Shown in pieces: positions 16,308 to 24,812 of a stretch of DNA of 64,000 nt. The stretch spans positions 1 through 64,000 of the forward strand of contig NZ_JOEA01000025.1 of NCBI RefSeq assembly GCF_000719115.1, written 5' to 3'. How positions within the stretch are numbered: the stretch's first letter is position 1; each line of letters opens with the position of its first letter. A program made the position numbers and the translations under genes. The notes beneath the pieces are model-generated. The model made no database searches, had not been told where the DNA came from, and saw only the letters and a program-made list of their open reading frames with translations. Origin of the DNA: Lentzea albidocapillata (GTDB taxonomy: Bacteria > Actinomycetota > Actinomycetes > Mycobacteriales > Pseudonocardiaceae).

Positions 16308-17630
16308 ATGACACACCGCGTAGTCGACAGGCGGAAGTTCCGGCTGATCGCCTCGTTGTCGGCGGTCGCCGTGGTGGCCGCCGGTACCGCCACCGTGGCA
16401 CTGGCCGCGAAGGACGGTGACCCGGCGCCAGCCAGCGCGTTCGTGCGCATCGAGCAGGTCGGTAAGAACGTCGTCAACCCGAAGGTGCAGCAGGGCGGCA
16501 CCAGTGGTGTGTTCACGGTCGACTGCGGCACGAACGAGAAGGGCAAGTTCAGCGCCGACAACCCGGTGGCCCAGCCGGGGCTGCCCCACGGTGCCCAGCA
16601 CGTCCACGACTTCGTCGGCAACCTGTCGATCAGCGCCGAGTCGACTGACGAGAGCCTCGAGGACTCGGAGACCACCTGCAAGAACGGCGACAAGTCGTCC
16701 TACTTCTGGCCGGTCGTGCGGATCAACCCGAAGGCCAACGTGAACTCGTCCGGCTCCAGCCCGGACAAGGTCAAGGAGGCGGGCACACCGCACGTCACCT
16801 GCCCGTCGGTCAAGGACCGTCTGCCCGCCGTACCGCAGCAGGCGAGCGGCGAGGTGGACCGCAACCTCGAGCTGCTGGACAAGCAGCTCAAGGAAGCCAA
16901 CGACCGGGTGGCGCGCAACGAGAACCCCGGTGGGCGGCTCGGGCGGCGACGCGACCCCGACCGTGAAGTGCCCCTCGGTGCGCGGCGCGCTGGGTGCCGT
17001 GCCGGACCAGGCGATCGCCGAGGTGGACCGCAACCTCGCGTTGCTGGACAAGCAGATCGCGGAGGCCAACCAGCGGATCGTGACCACCAAGGGGCAGGGC
17101 GGCCCGAACTTCGTCAACAACGCCATTCTGGGGCCGTTGACCGCGGCAACGCGACCAGCAAGGTCACTGCCATGCCGAAGTTCCTGAAGATGGTCGTCGG
17201 TGACGCGAAGCCGACCAGCCGCGGTCCCGCCAACGCCCGCGCCACGTGGACCTGCAGCGGGTTCGAGGACCGGCTGTCGGACAAGTACGTGATCTGCCCG
17301 AACGGCAGCAAGGTCATGCGCGTGCACGACTTCGCCGGTTGCTGGGACGGCAAGAACGCCGACAGCGCCAACCACCGCGACCACGTCGCGTTCGCGGACA
17401 AGAAGACCGGCGCGTGCCCCAAGGGCTTCAAGGCGATCCCGCAGCTGCGGATCAGCATCTCCTACGACATCGCGCGGGACGTGCAGGAGAAGGGCCAGTA
17501 CCAGCTCGACGCCTTCCCCGAGGAGAACCACAACCCGTTCTCCGACCACAACGACTTCGCCAACGTCAACTCCGACCAGACGATGGCGCAGATCGTGAAG
17601 TGCGTTAACGAAGGACGGCGCTGCGGCTGA
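16308..17630 (+). CDS. secreted DUF1996-family protein with two compensating frame changes
   Basis: About 440 residues, ATG 16308 behind GAGGAGGACGA. A Sec signal peptide (LIASLSAVAVVAAGTATVAL, cleavage near ALA-AK) is followed by a DUF1996 domain: HDFVGNLSISAEST, SSYFWPVVRINP, CPSVKDRLPAVP, then KVMRVHDFAGCWDGKNAD and HRDHVAFADKKTGACPKGFK. Between about 16927 and 17142 the literal frame is nonsense; the +1 frame there reads CPSVRGALGAVPDQAIAEVD and DRNLALLDKQIAEANQR, repeating the preceding motif. One inserted base (GGTGGGCGG) and one lost base restore it. DUF1996 proteins are extracellular, role unclear. Confidence 0.75.
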   Translation: MTHRVVDRRKFRLIASLSAVAVVAAGTATVALAAKDGDPAPASAFVRIEQVGKNVVNPKVQQGGTSGVFTVDCGTNEKGKFSADNPVAQPGLPHGAQHVHDFVGNLSISAESTDESLEDSETTCKNGDKSSYFWPVVRINPKANVNSSGSSPDKVKEAGTPHVTCPSVKDRLPAVPQQASGEVDRNLELLDKQLKEANDRVARNENPGGRLGRRRDPDREVPLGARRAGCRAGPGDRRGGPQPRVAGQADRGGQPADRDHQGAGRPELRQQRHSGAVDRGNATSKVTAMPKFLKMVVGDAKPTSRGPANARATWTCSGFEDRLSDKYVICPNGSKVMRVHDFAGCWDGKNADSANHRDHVAFADKKTGACPKGFKAIPQLRISISYDIARDVQEKGQYQLDAFPEENHNPFSDHNDFANVNSDQTMAQIVKCVNEGRRCG

Positions 17631-17641
17631 CCGTTGCCGTC

Positions 17642-17670
17642 GGGGGTGCGGTCGCGCGGTCCGCACCCCC
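17642..17670. terminator. intrinsic terminator after DUF1996 gene
   Basis: GGGGGTGCGG and CCGCACCCCC form a perfect ten-base-pair stem around a nine-base loop, twelve bases after the DUF1996 stop. No T tract follows, as is common in high-GC actinobacteria. Confidence 0.75.
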
Positions 17671-17759
17671 AACTCGGCATGACGTTCAGCACCGCCGACG
17701 GGACGTGCTGGCGGGCCCTGTTCAGGAACTCCGCGCTGGGGAACTCCAGGCGAAGGTCA

Positions 17760-18150
17760 GAAGTAGCAGGTTCGAGCAGCAACACAAGCAACGTGTGCAC
17801 GGTGTCAGCGCCTGGATGATCTCGCGCACGCCGTCGATGCCCTGCCGATGCCGATCACGACCAGCACGTCACCTGCCTTGAACACCTCCGCCGGCGGGGG
17901 TAAGGCGATCACCTGCTCGCTGCGGACGATCGCGACGATCGACGCACCGGCGCGAGATCGGCCACACGTGTGGCCGAGCGGCTGGACCGCGTGCGCGGAC
18001 GCGGTTGGCACGTCGATCTGATCGGAGTCGAGGCCTGGCACCTCCCTGGTGAGGTCGGCGAACCGTCCGGCGATGCGGGAAGCACTGAGGATCTCAGCGA
18101 CCGTGTCAGCTTCCTACGTCGTCAGCCGGAACTGTAGGCGCAAGCGATCA
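17760..18150 (-). pseudogene. khtT-like antiporter regulator remnant with khtU 5' stub
   Basis: The minus strand preserves the C-terminal half of a KhtT-type RCK_C regulator: LTT, then an in-frame TAG where an Asp codon is expected, then EADTVAEILSASRIAGRF, QIDVPTASAHAV, AGASIVAIVRSEQVIALPPP and FKAGDVLVVIGIG. A frameshift follows (the next frame gives IDGVREIIQALTP). GTG 17800 then reads VHTLLVLLLE, the start of a Kef/KhtU-type antiporter that breaks off. The N-terminal half of khtT is missing. A potassium/proton antiporter operon once lay here. Confidence 0.65.
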
Positions 18151-18151
18151 C

Positions 18152-18380
18152 TCAGGCGGTTGGTGCGTCTCGGGCTTCGCGACCTTGTCTTGTGTCAGCT
18201 CGACGTTCGGCGGCGAGCCGGTAGAACTCCGTGCGGATGGCGGCGATCTCGCCGCCGTGCTGCCGCCCGAACTGCTGGCCCGTCCACTCGACCAGGAAGT
18301 CCTCGATGTTGTCGGGGCCCCACCGGTGGATGTTCCAGGCGAGGTCCATGCAGAAGGACAGTCCGGCCTCCTGCCCTGCG
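18152..18380 (-). pseudogene. C-terminal fragment of GH115-type glycoside hydrolase
   Basis: The frame reads AGLSFCMDLAWNIHRWGPDN, IEDFLVEWTGQQFGRQHGGE and IAAIRTEFYRLAAER, then stops. This matches the segment of GH115 alpha-glucuronidases around AWDxxRW and the helix with W-AxxxFG. Only about 65-75 residues of a normally 800-1000-residue enzyme remain and no catalytic part is visible. It lies between the khtT remnant and the phospholipase D-like gene. Confidence 0.5.
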
Positions 18381-18388
18381 ACACCAGG

Positions 18389-19513
18389 TCACAGTTCCGT
18401 GCCCCATGGGCAGTCGCCGCGGTCGCGCTCCACCGCCCGCTTCTTGATCGTCTCGAAGTTGGAGACGAAGCTCGCGTACGCGGACGGCCTGTTCATGATC
18501 CTGAGGACGGTCTCGTCGTTCAGGCTGAGCGAGTTGGTGTTGAGGTTGTGGCTGCCGGTCCACACCACCCGCTGGTTCGCCGCGCCGCTGTAGTGGCCCT
18601 GGATCATCAGGTTCTTCTCGTGGACGTAGGGCTGGAGGAATCCGAAACCCCACGCCCGGACGTTCTTGTGCCCCACGAGCATCTTGCAGGCCGTCTCGTG
18701 GAACTTCGCGACGATGATCTCGATCTCGCACTTGGCCTCGGCGAGCCGCAGCAACTCCTCGGCGACCGCCTTCCGGCTGAACGAGTAGTTGGCGATCCGG
18801 ATCTTGGTGCCGCCGTCGCACTTCACCGCGCGCAACGTGTTGGCGAAGGTGTCGCCGCCGTCGCCACGCGGGTAGAAGTAGGCCTTGATCCCCTCGAACT
18901 CGCGCGGCTTGCGGTGGTCGTAGTAGTTGTTGTCCCGGTTCTCGGCGAGGAGATCCTCCACGTACCCGCCGTAGTACTTGTAGAGGCCCTCGTTGTTCGT
19001 CTCGGTGTACCAGGAGTTGAACGTGTTCTCCGCAGAGTCGTCGTTGAGGTTCGCGGTGCCGACCGAGACGACGTTCTTGGCGCCGAGTGTCTCGGAGAAC
19101 AAGAAGAACTTGCTGTGCATGCGGCCGCTTCCGATGCAGGCGTTGCTGCTGTCATCTGTGCAGATGACAGCGCGTGACCCGTTGCCAGCCTCCTTCAGCT
19201 TTTCGAGCAGCTTGTCCGCGTCGTCGTTGGCCGCGTCGTAGATCACCGTGACGCGGATGCCGCTCCTGGAGGCGTTGAGGAGGGCGTCGATGACCCGGCG
19301 GTCCTCGAACACCATGGCGGCGGCGACGATGCTGGAGCCCTTCTTGGCACCGTGGATCATCTCCACCAGGTGTTTGACGATCCTGTCCTCGCCGTCGCCG
19401 CGTGGATTGTTGAACACGGTTTGACTGGTCAGTTCGCGTGGTGCGGCCGCGGCGGTGCCGGTGAGGACGAGCAACCCGGCGATGGCCGCGGCGGCGATTT
19501 TTCGCAGATGCAT
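18389..19513 (-). CDS. secreted phospholipase D-like protein
   Basis: About 374 residues with an N-terminal Sec signal peptide (LRKIAAAAIAGLLVLTGTAA, cleavage near AAA-AP). It has two HKD-type half-sites: RMHSKFFLFSETLGAKNVVS with GTANLN, and PYVHEKNLMIQGHYSGAANQ with WTGSHNLN. The PLD superfamily hydrolyses or transfers phosphodiesters; the arrangement VIDALLNASRSGIRVTVIYD is typical of bacterial secreted PLD-like proteins. GTG 19522 is an alternative start three codons upstream. Substrate unknown (lipid or extracellular nucleic acid). Confidence 0.85.
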   Translation of the reverse strand: MHLRKIAAAAIAGLLVLTGTAAAAPRELTSQTVFNNPRGDGEDRIVKHLVEMIHGAKKGSSIVAAAMVFEDRRVIDALLNASRSGIRVTVIYDAANDDADKLLEKLKEAGNGSRAVICTDDSSNACIGSGRMHSKFFLFSETLGAKNVVSVGTANLNDDSAENTFNSWYTETNNEGLYKYYGGYVEDLLAENRDNNYYDHRKPREFEGIKAYFYPRGDGGDTFANTLRAVKCDGGTKIRIANYSFSRKAVAEELLRLAEAKCEIEIIVAKFHETACKMLVGHKNVRAWGFGFLQPYVHEKNLMIQGHYSGAANQRVVWTGSHNLNTNSLSLNDETVLRIMNRPSAYASFVSNFETIKKRAVERDRGDCPWGTEL

Positions 19514-19641
19514 ACGCCCCACTGCGCCCGTCCCGCCGCAGGCTGGGCAAGCGTTTGGGACGGTGGGACGAAAAGTCGTGTGCCACCTGCGCGAACGGGT
19601 ACCTCATCGAACGGGGAGTGGAACGTTCGAGGGGAGAAACG

Positions 19642-21209
19642 ATGGGGCGAACGGCGTACAAGGCCGATTTCGCGGAACGGTTACGCGCGCTCAAAGATCG
19701 CAGCGGCCGCAGCTATCACGCACTGGGCAAGCGTTGCGGGGTGTCCAGCTCGACGCTGCACCGCTACTGCACCGGTGGCGGGGTGCCCGCGGAGTTCCTG
19801 CTGGTCGATCGGTTCGGCAGGGCGTGCGGGGCCAGCGGGGAGGAACTGGCCGAGCTGCGCAGGTTGTGGATGTTCGCACTGGTGCGGCCGGAGCCGGAAC
19901 CCGCGGTCGTCACGCCGGTTCGCCGGTCCTTCGGGTGGCGGACCCCGGTCGGCGTCGCGGTGGTCGCGTTGCTGACGTACGGCCTGGTCACGGCCAGCCG
20001 TCCGGTGACGCCGGCGGTGCGGCAGACCGGCGCGAGCTCGGTGCCGATGTGGACCGACAAACCCATCGGCGTCGGCCGGGAGTTCGTCGGTGTCACGAAG
20101 AATTCCACGTCACGGGAGATGCCCGCGTTCGGGGTGGGCGCGGTGCGGCTGTGGAACTCGGGCACGCGGTGGGAGAAGCTCGAGCCGGAGCGCGGTCGGT
20201 TCGAGTGGTTCCGGCTGGACCGGCTGGTAGAGCCAGCGCGGGAAGCGGGCGTGCCGGTGCTGTTCACCCTGGGCGGCACACCGGCGTGGGCGAGCCCCGA
20301 CGGACCGGAGACCGTGTTCGGCGACGGCTCCCGGACGTCACCGCCGGACGACCTCGACGACTGGGACCGGTTCGTCGGGGAACTGGCGCGCGTCTACCGG
20401 GGCCGGATCGACGCGTACGAGCTGTGGGACGCGGCCAACCACCAACGGGTCTACAGCGGGTCGGTGGAAACCATGGTCGCGATGACCGAGCGGGCGGCCC
20501 GCGTGATCAAGGCGGCCGATCCCGCCGCCGAGGTCGTGTGTCCCGGCATGGCCGAGCTGTGGGAGCCACAAGCTCTGCGGTGGCAGGAGCGGTTCGCGGA
20601 GCTGGGCGGCTACCAGCACTGCGACGTGCTGGGCGTGAAGCTGCACCAGCGCTGGTCAGCCGACCCGCCGGAGCGGATGCTCGAGCTCGCCACGGAGATC
20701 GACAGGACGCTCTACCGCGCGGGCGTGCCGGAGATGCCGCGGTGGAACATGGGGCAGGGCTTCGCCACCGGGGTGGAGGAGCGGCTGGACCCCGAGCTCG
20801 CCGCCGACCACGCGGTGCGGTTCTACCTGGTCAGCCTGTACGCTGAGTACACACGGGTGTACTTCTACAACTGGGGCAGCGACCGGATCCCGATCGTGCT
20901 CCAGCCCAGCGGCGGCATCCCGACCCGTGCCGCCCGGCACGTCGACGAGCTCGGTTCGTGGCTGCGGGGCGCGCGGAACACGTCTGCGGCAACGGGGCCA
21001 AGCTCGGCCTGCCCGACCACGTGTGGCAGTGCGGCTTCACGAAGGACGGCACCGAGTTCCAGATCGTGTGGACCGACGGCCCGGCCGTCCCGCTCACGCC
21101 GCCCCAGGGTGTGGAGGCGGTCGAGGTCATCGACGGGGAACGCCGGCCGGAGCTGCCAGGCGGATCGGTCGAGATCACGGGCCGCCCTGTGGTGTTGCGG
21201 CTGACCTGA
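19642..21209 (+). CDS. HTH-transmembrane-glycosidase-like fusion, frameshift near 3' end
   Basis: ATG 19642 follows AGGGGAG. Residues 5-60 form a Cro/C1-type helix-turn-helix (SYHALGKRCGVSSSTLHRYC), about 95-113 a single membrane helix (GVAVVALLTYGLVTAS), then a TIM-barrel domain like GH39/clan-A enzymes: VGAVRLWNSGTRWEKLEPER, VPVLFTLGGTPAWAS, RIDAYELWDAANHQ, PRWNMGQGFATGVE, RVYFYNWGSDRIPIVLQ. The acid/base position expected as WNEPN is WDAAN and the nucleophile position expected as WNTE is WNMG, so catalysis is doubtful. Near 20980 the frame shifts; HVCGNGAKLGLPDHVWQCGF onward is in the next frame to 21209. Possibly a membrane one-component sensor of sugars (inference). Confidence 0.75.
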
Positions 21210-21347
21210 GTCAGAGGTGAGCCGACAGGAAACCGTTCGCTCGCGTCACGGCCGTTGAAACTGGTGACATCGCCTATTCGACTGTCGCCAGCTCTGGGGG
21301 CGTGTAGCGGTGAGTGAACGCCTGGGGCGTAGCGGCTCCTGTGGGGT

Positions 21348-21698
21348 TGTGCGTGCCGAAAACTGCATCCGCGCAGGTTAAGCGGCATGGCGATACTCGT
21401 GGATGACTCCGCCGAGACGGTCCTGTCGATCTATGGTGAGGCGTTCGATCTGGTCAGGCACGAGAGGCTGAGGGCGGGCTCTCAAGGGTGCCGCGGCGGC
21501 GAGTGATCGGTGGGTGCGGTGTTCGTTGTAGTGCCGCTCGTACTCGCGCAGTGCGTGGCGTAGGTAGGTCTGGTTCCAGATCAGCGTGCGGTCCAGCAGT
21601 TCGGCGCGGAGTGTCTTGACCCAGCGTTCGATGATGGAGTTCATGCGGGGTATCCGAACACCGGTCTGTACCGTGGCGATCCCTGCGGAGCTGAGGAT
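21348..21698. repeat. direct repeat unit 1 (transposase 3' end)
   Basis: About 350 bases repeated with small differences at 22567-22916. Left boundary TGTGCGTGCCGAAA and right boundary near GAGGAT. The two units flank a single membrane-protein gene in the same orientation, so recombination between them could delete or duplicate it. A third, internally deleted copy lies at 56636. Confidence 0.85.
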
Positions 21699-21755
21699 CT
21701 TGTCGATCAACGCAGGATATTTGGCGTCGCGGTCACCTCGACGCGCCAAGCACAT
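21378..21755 (-). pseudogene. C-terminal fragment of integrase-core transposase, copy A
   Basis: About 110 residues with the rve end RMNSIIERWVKTLRAELLDR, TYLRHALREYERHYNEHRTH and RSLAAAAPLR; this includes the catalytic Glu region (SIIERW). The N-terminal two thirds are missing. It is nearly identical to copy B at 22596. The element end, TGTGCGTGCCGAAA, starts at 21348 and is shared by all copies. Confidence 0.85.
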
Positions 21756-21767
21756 GGCGTCAGGTCA

Positions 21768-22352
21768 TCAGCTCGCGGCTATACGCACACGTGATGATGA
21801 CGGCGGCCTCACCCGCTTCACCAGCCCGGGCATCCTCCTTCCAGAGCGCGGTGGCTTCAACTGTGCGACCGCATCACCGAACAGGTGCCTCATCTTCACG
21901 GCATGTTGCACGAGCGGACCGACAAGAACGACGAGCATCAGCAGGCTGACCGGGTCCGTGACCCCCTTGGAAACCGGTTCGGCCAAAGTTCTGACGGCAA
22001 CCACCAGGAAGCCCGCCGCGAACGTCCAGAACACCTGCTTCGCGTGCAGGTTGAGCTCGCTTCGAGAAGCAGCAGGCATCTCGAATGCGTAGGCCACGAA
22101 CCACCGGAACAGACACATGAAAACCGGCAGCATCACGACGCTCAGCGAGAGCCCGAAAAGCCAGCTGTGGCCCCGCCACAATGCCAGCACAGACACCCCT
22201 GCGCAGCTCGCCGTCGCCAGGATGTCGAAAACCAGCCCCACTCGCCTCATCCGGTACATCGCGTAGCGGGGAGAGCGCAGCCGCCACGGGCGATAGCGTC
22301 GTTTCAACCTGGCGCGCGCACGCGCACTTCTCTTGGCTGGGTATCGTCTCAC
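21768..22352 (-). CDS. hypothetical four-helix membrane protein
   Basis: A 194-residue protein with an Arg-rich cytosolic start (RYPAKRSARARARLKRRYRP) and four hydrophobic segments: VGLVFDILATASCAGVSVLA, LSLSVVMLPVFMCLFRWFVA, VFWTFAAGFLVVAVRTLA and SLLMLVVLVGPLVQHAV. It ends with another basic tail. I recognise no family. It is enclosed by two copies of the truncated transposase, which suggests it was captured or left by IS activity. Confidence 0.5.
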   Translation of the reverse strand: MRRYPAKRSARARARLKRRYRPWRLRSPRYAMYRMRRVGLVFDILATASCAGVSVLALWRGHSWLFGLSLSVVMLPVFMCLFRWFVAYAFEMPAASRSELNLHAKQVFWTFAAGFLVVAVRTLAEPVSKGVTDPVSLLMLVVLVGPLVQHAVKMRHLFGDAVAQLKPPRSGRRMPGLVKRVRPPSSSRVRIAAS

Positions 22353-22566
22353 GTATGCAGAGTGACATGGGCCCTCAGAAGTCCACCACTTGCAACGGTA
22401 TTGAGAGTCGACATGTCGTACATCGCCTCTGCATCAGGAACCCACCGTGGGTGCAGTTCCACGTTGTCAGTCCAGATGACTCCGGCTCTGGATAAGAGCG
22501 CGAGCTCCTAGTCGCCATCGATGCCGACAGAATCAGGATTTCCCGTAGAAGATGGGTTCCTGGGCC

Positions 22567-22916
22567 TGTGCGTGCCGAAACTGCATCCGCGCAGGTTAAG
22601 CAGCATGGTGATACTCGTGAATGACTCCGCCGAGACGGTCCTGTCGATCGACGGTGAGGCGTTCGATCTGGCTGGGTTTGAGAGGCTCGGGCAGGATCCG
22701 GAGGGGTGCTGCGGCGGCGAGTGATCGGTGGGTTCGGTGCTCGTTGTAGTGCCGCTCGTACTCGCGCAGCGCGCGGCGTAGGTGGGTCTGGTTCCAGATG
22801 AGCGTGCGGTCCAGCAGTTCGGCGCGGAGTGTCTTGACCCAGCGTTCGATGATGGAGTTCATGCGGGGCATCTGAACACCGGTCGGCACCGTGGCGATCC
22901 CTGCGGTGCCGAGGAT
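22567..22916. repeat. direct repeat unit 2 (transposase 3' end)
   Basis: Counterpart of 21348-21698, same orientation, starting at TGTGCGTGCCGAAACTGCAT. Sequence just outside the left boundary is unrelated between copies, which supports this being the true end of the element. Confidence 0.85.
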
Positions 22917-22997
22917 GCGTATCCGCCTGCCGCTACCGAGGGAGGTGCCGAGGAGAGCCTCGATCTGCGCGATACGGTTGAGTACAACCTGCGGCAT
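22596..22997 (-). pseudogene. C-terminal fragment of integrase-core transposase, copy B
   Basis: Same family and same part as copy A: RMNSIIERWVKTLRAELLDR, THLRRALREYERHYNEHRTH and IERLTVDRQDRLGGVIHEYH. Similarity starts around the residues GTAGIATVPTGV; before that the frame is unrelated. Direct repeat unit 2 spans 22567-22916. It abuts the 3' end of the presumed biosynthetic operon, so it may mark the cluster boundary. Confidence 0.85.
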
Positions 22998-23024
22998 GAG
23001 GCAATCCGCTCAGAAGGCCCGGGG

Positions 23025-24812
23025 TCAGGACTGATAGGCCGCCGCCTGCAGACGGTACAGGCTCGCGTACGTACCGCCGAGTTCGAGAAGTGAGGCGTGG
23101 TTTCCGGCCTCTGCGATGTGGCCGTTGGCCACGACTACGATCAAGTCGGCCATTTTGACAGTGGAGAAGCGGTGCGATACCAGAACGGTGATGGTGCCGT
23201 TGGCCTGTCCGATGCGGCGGCCGTGCTCGGCGTAGCGTTCGAACAGCTGGTGCTCGGCCTCTGCGTCAAGTGCCGAGGTGGGCTCGTCAAGGATCAGAAG
23301 CAGCGGGGCCTTGCGCATCATGGCACGGCTGAGGGCGAGTTTCTGCCACTGGCCGCCTGACAGTTCCCTGCCGTTGGCGTAGGTCTTCCCCAGCTGGGTC
23401 GTCAGCCCTTGGTCGAGCTGGTCGATCACACTGGCGGCACTGGCGCGGTCCAGCGCGGCGAGGACGGCGTTCTCGTCGTTCAAGAACGGGAGGTCGCCCA
23501 CCCCCACGGTCTGCCCTGCGGCGACTTCGAACCGGACGAAATCCTGGAATCCGGTCGCGATCCGGCCGCGCCATGCGTCAAGCGGAAACCGGCGGATGTC
23601 GGTTCCGTCGAGCTCGATGGCGCCCGCGGTGGCGTCGTAGAACCGGCACAGCAACTTGACCAGCGTGGACTTTCCGGCGCCGTTCTCGCCCACAATCGCC
23701 ACGGTCGAACCGGCGGGCAGGGTGAGGTTGACCTCGTGAAGTGAGGTCCGCCCAGTGCCTGGGTAGGCGAATGCCACGTCGGTGAGCCGGATGCCGGTGC
23801 GGATGGAATCTGGTACCTCGGCGTCGGCGGGCGGCGGCTGGTGAGCGGCTATCAGGGCGCGCAGCCAGCGCAGCCGGGTCATGCCACGCGTCATGCGCTG
23901 CAGCCGCCGGAACATCTCCAGGGCTGAGTTGATCTGGCGGTTGACCTGGGTGGCGAGGGTGATGACGAGGACGACTGAGCCGACACTGCCGTGTCCGGAG
24001 ATGGCCTGGCGCAGTGAGAGCAGGACCGCCGCGATGTACGCGGCGGAGAAGGCCAGTTGTCCGGCCGCCTCGATGAGTGCTGATCTCAGTTCGGCGCGGG
24101 CCAGTACCCGGCCCTCGTCCGCCCACAGAGCGTGGTGGCGGCGCCGGAACTCGTCCTGCAGCCGGAACACGCGGATCTCCTTGGCGGGTGCCGCGCTGGT
24201 CCCGAGCTCGAAGAGGTTCCGGGCCTGCCGGGAGACGGTGGCGGAGCGTTCGCGGGCTCCGTTCTGGACGTCCTGGGCGCGGTGAGTCGCGTACATGGGC
24301 AGCAGGGCGGCCACCGGTAGCAGCATCAGCCACGGGCTGACCGATGCGAGCAGCCAGGCCGTGAACGCTGTAGACACCCCCAGCGACAGCAGTGCCATCA
24401 ACCCGACCAGAGCGTCCGGATACTGCCCGATCTCCTTGCGCAGCAAGGAGATCTCGTTGGCGTAGTCGGGCCGCTCGTGGTGCTCCAGGCCCGCGGAGCC
24501 GTTCGCGAGCTCGATCAGCTCGCAGTCCATCGTGACGGTGACGAGGTCAGCGGCCTCCCCGTAGGGGATGAAAGCGAAGTGGTGCAGCATGAGTGAGCAG
24601 ACAGCCAGTGTTCCGACCAACCCGCCGGTCAGGACCGCGCCCGCGACGTCGCCGGCCACCACCTGGTCGATGCCGTCCTTGAGCGCGAGCGCGAGAAGCG
24701 GCGGCGCGGCACCGCCGAGGATCATCAGCACCACCGACAAGGCCATTCGACCTGGGCTGTCACGCCAGGCGGCCGCCATGATCTCGCCGGTGGCGCGCAG
24801 TGCGGCGATCAC
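23025..24812 (-). CDS. ABC transporter half-exporter (permease-ATPase), cluster gene
   Basis: A 595-residue type I exporter subunit: six-helix membrane domain (first helices around MALSVVLMILGGAAPPLLAL and VLTGGLVGTLAVCSLML) then ATPase with Walker A GENGAGKSTLVKLL, signature LSGGQWQKLALSRAM, Walker B LLLILDEPTSALDAE and switch His in VLVSHRFSTV. GTG 24812 forms a GTGA overlap with the upstream half-transporter, so the two probably assemble as a heterodimer. Likely exports the product of the adjacent cluster or gives self-resistance (inference). Last gene of the operon. Confidence 0.9.
   Translation of the reverse strand: MIAALRATGEIMAAAWRDSPGRMALSVVLMILGGAAPPLLALALKDGIDQVVAGDVAGAVLTGGLVGTLAVCSLMLHHFAFIPYGEAADLVTVTMDCELIELANGSAGLEHHERPDYANEISLLRKEIGQYPDALVGLMALLSLGVSTAFTAWLLASVSPWLMLLPVAALLPMYATHRAQDVQNGARERSATVSRQARNLFELGTSAAPAKEIRVFRLQDEFRRRHHALWADEGRVLARAELRSALIEAAGQLAFSAAYIAAVLLSLRQAISGHGSVGSVVLVITLATQVNRQINSALEMFRRLQRMTRGMTRLRWLRALIAAHQPPPADAEVPDSIRTGIRLTDVAFAYPGTGRTSLHEVNLTLPAGSTVAIVGENGAGKSTLVKLLCRFYDATAGAIELDGTDIRRFPLDAWRGRIATGFQDFVRFEVAAGQTVGVGDLPFLNDENAVLAALDRASAASVIDQLDQGLTTQLGKTYANGRELSGGQWQKLALSRAMMRKAPLLLILDEPTSALDAEAEHQLFERYAEHGRRIGQANGTITVLVSHRFSTVKMADLIVVVANGHIAEAGNHASLLELGGTYASLYRLQAAAYQS

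Noticed and set aside
19352..20846. Plus-strand frame of 463 codons overlapping the PLD and HTH-glycosidase genes
   Set aside because: Gly/Arg-rich shadow of the real genes with no recognisable motif.
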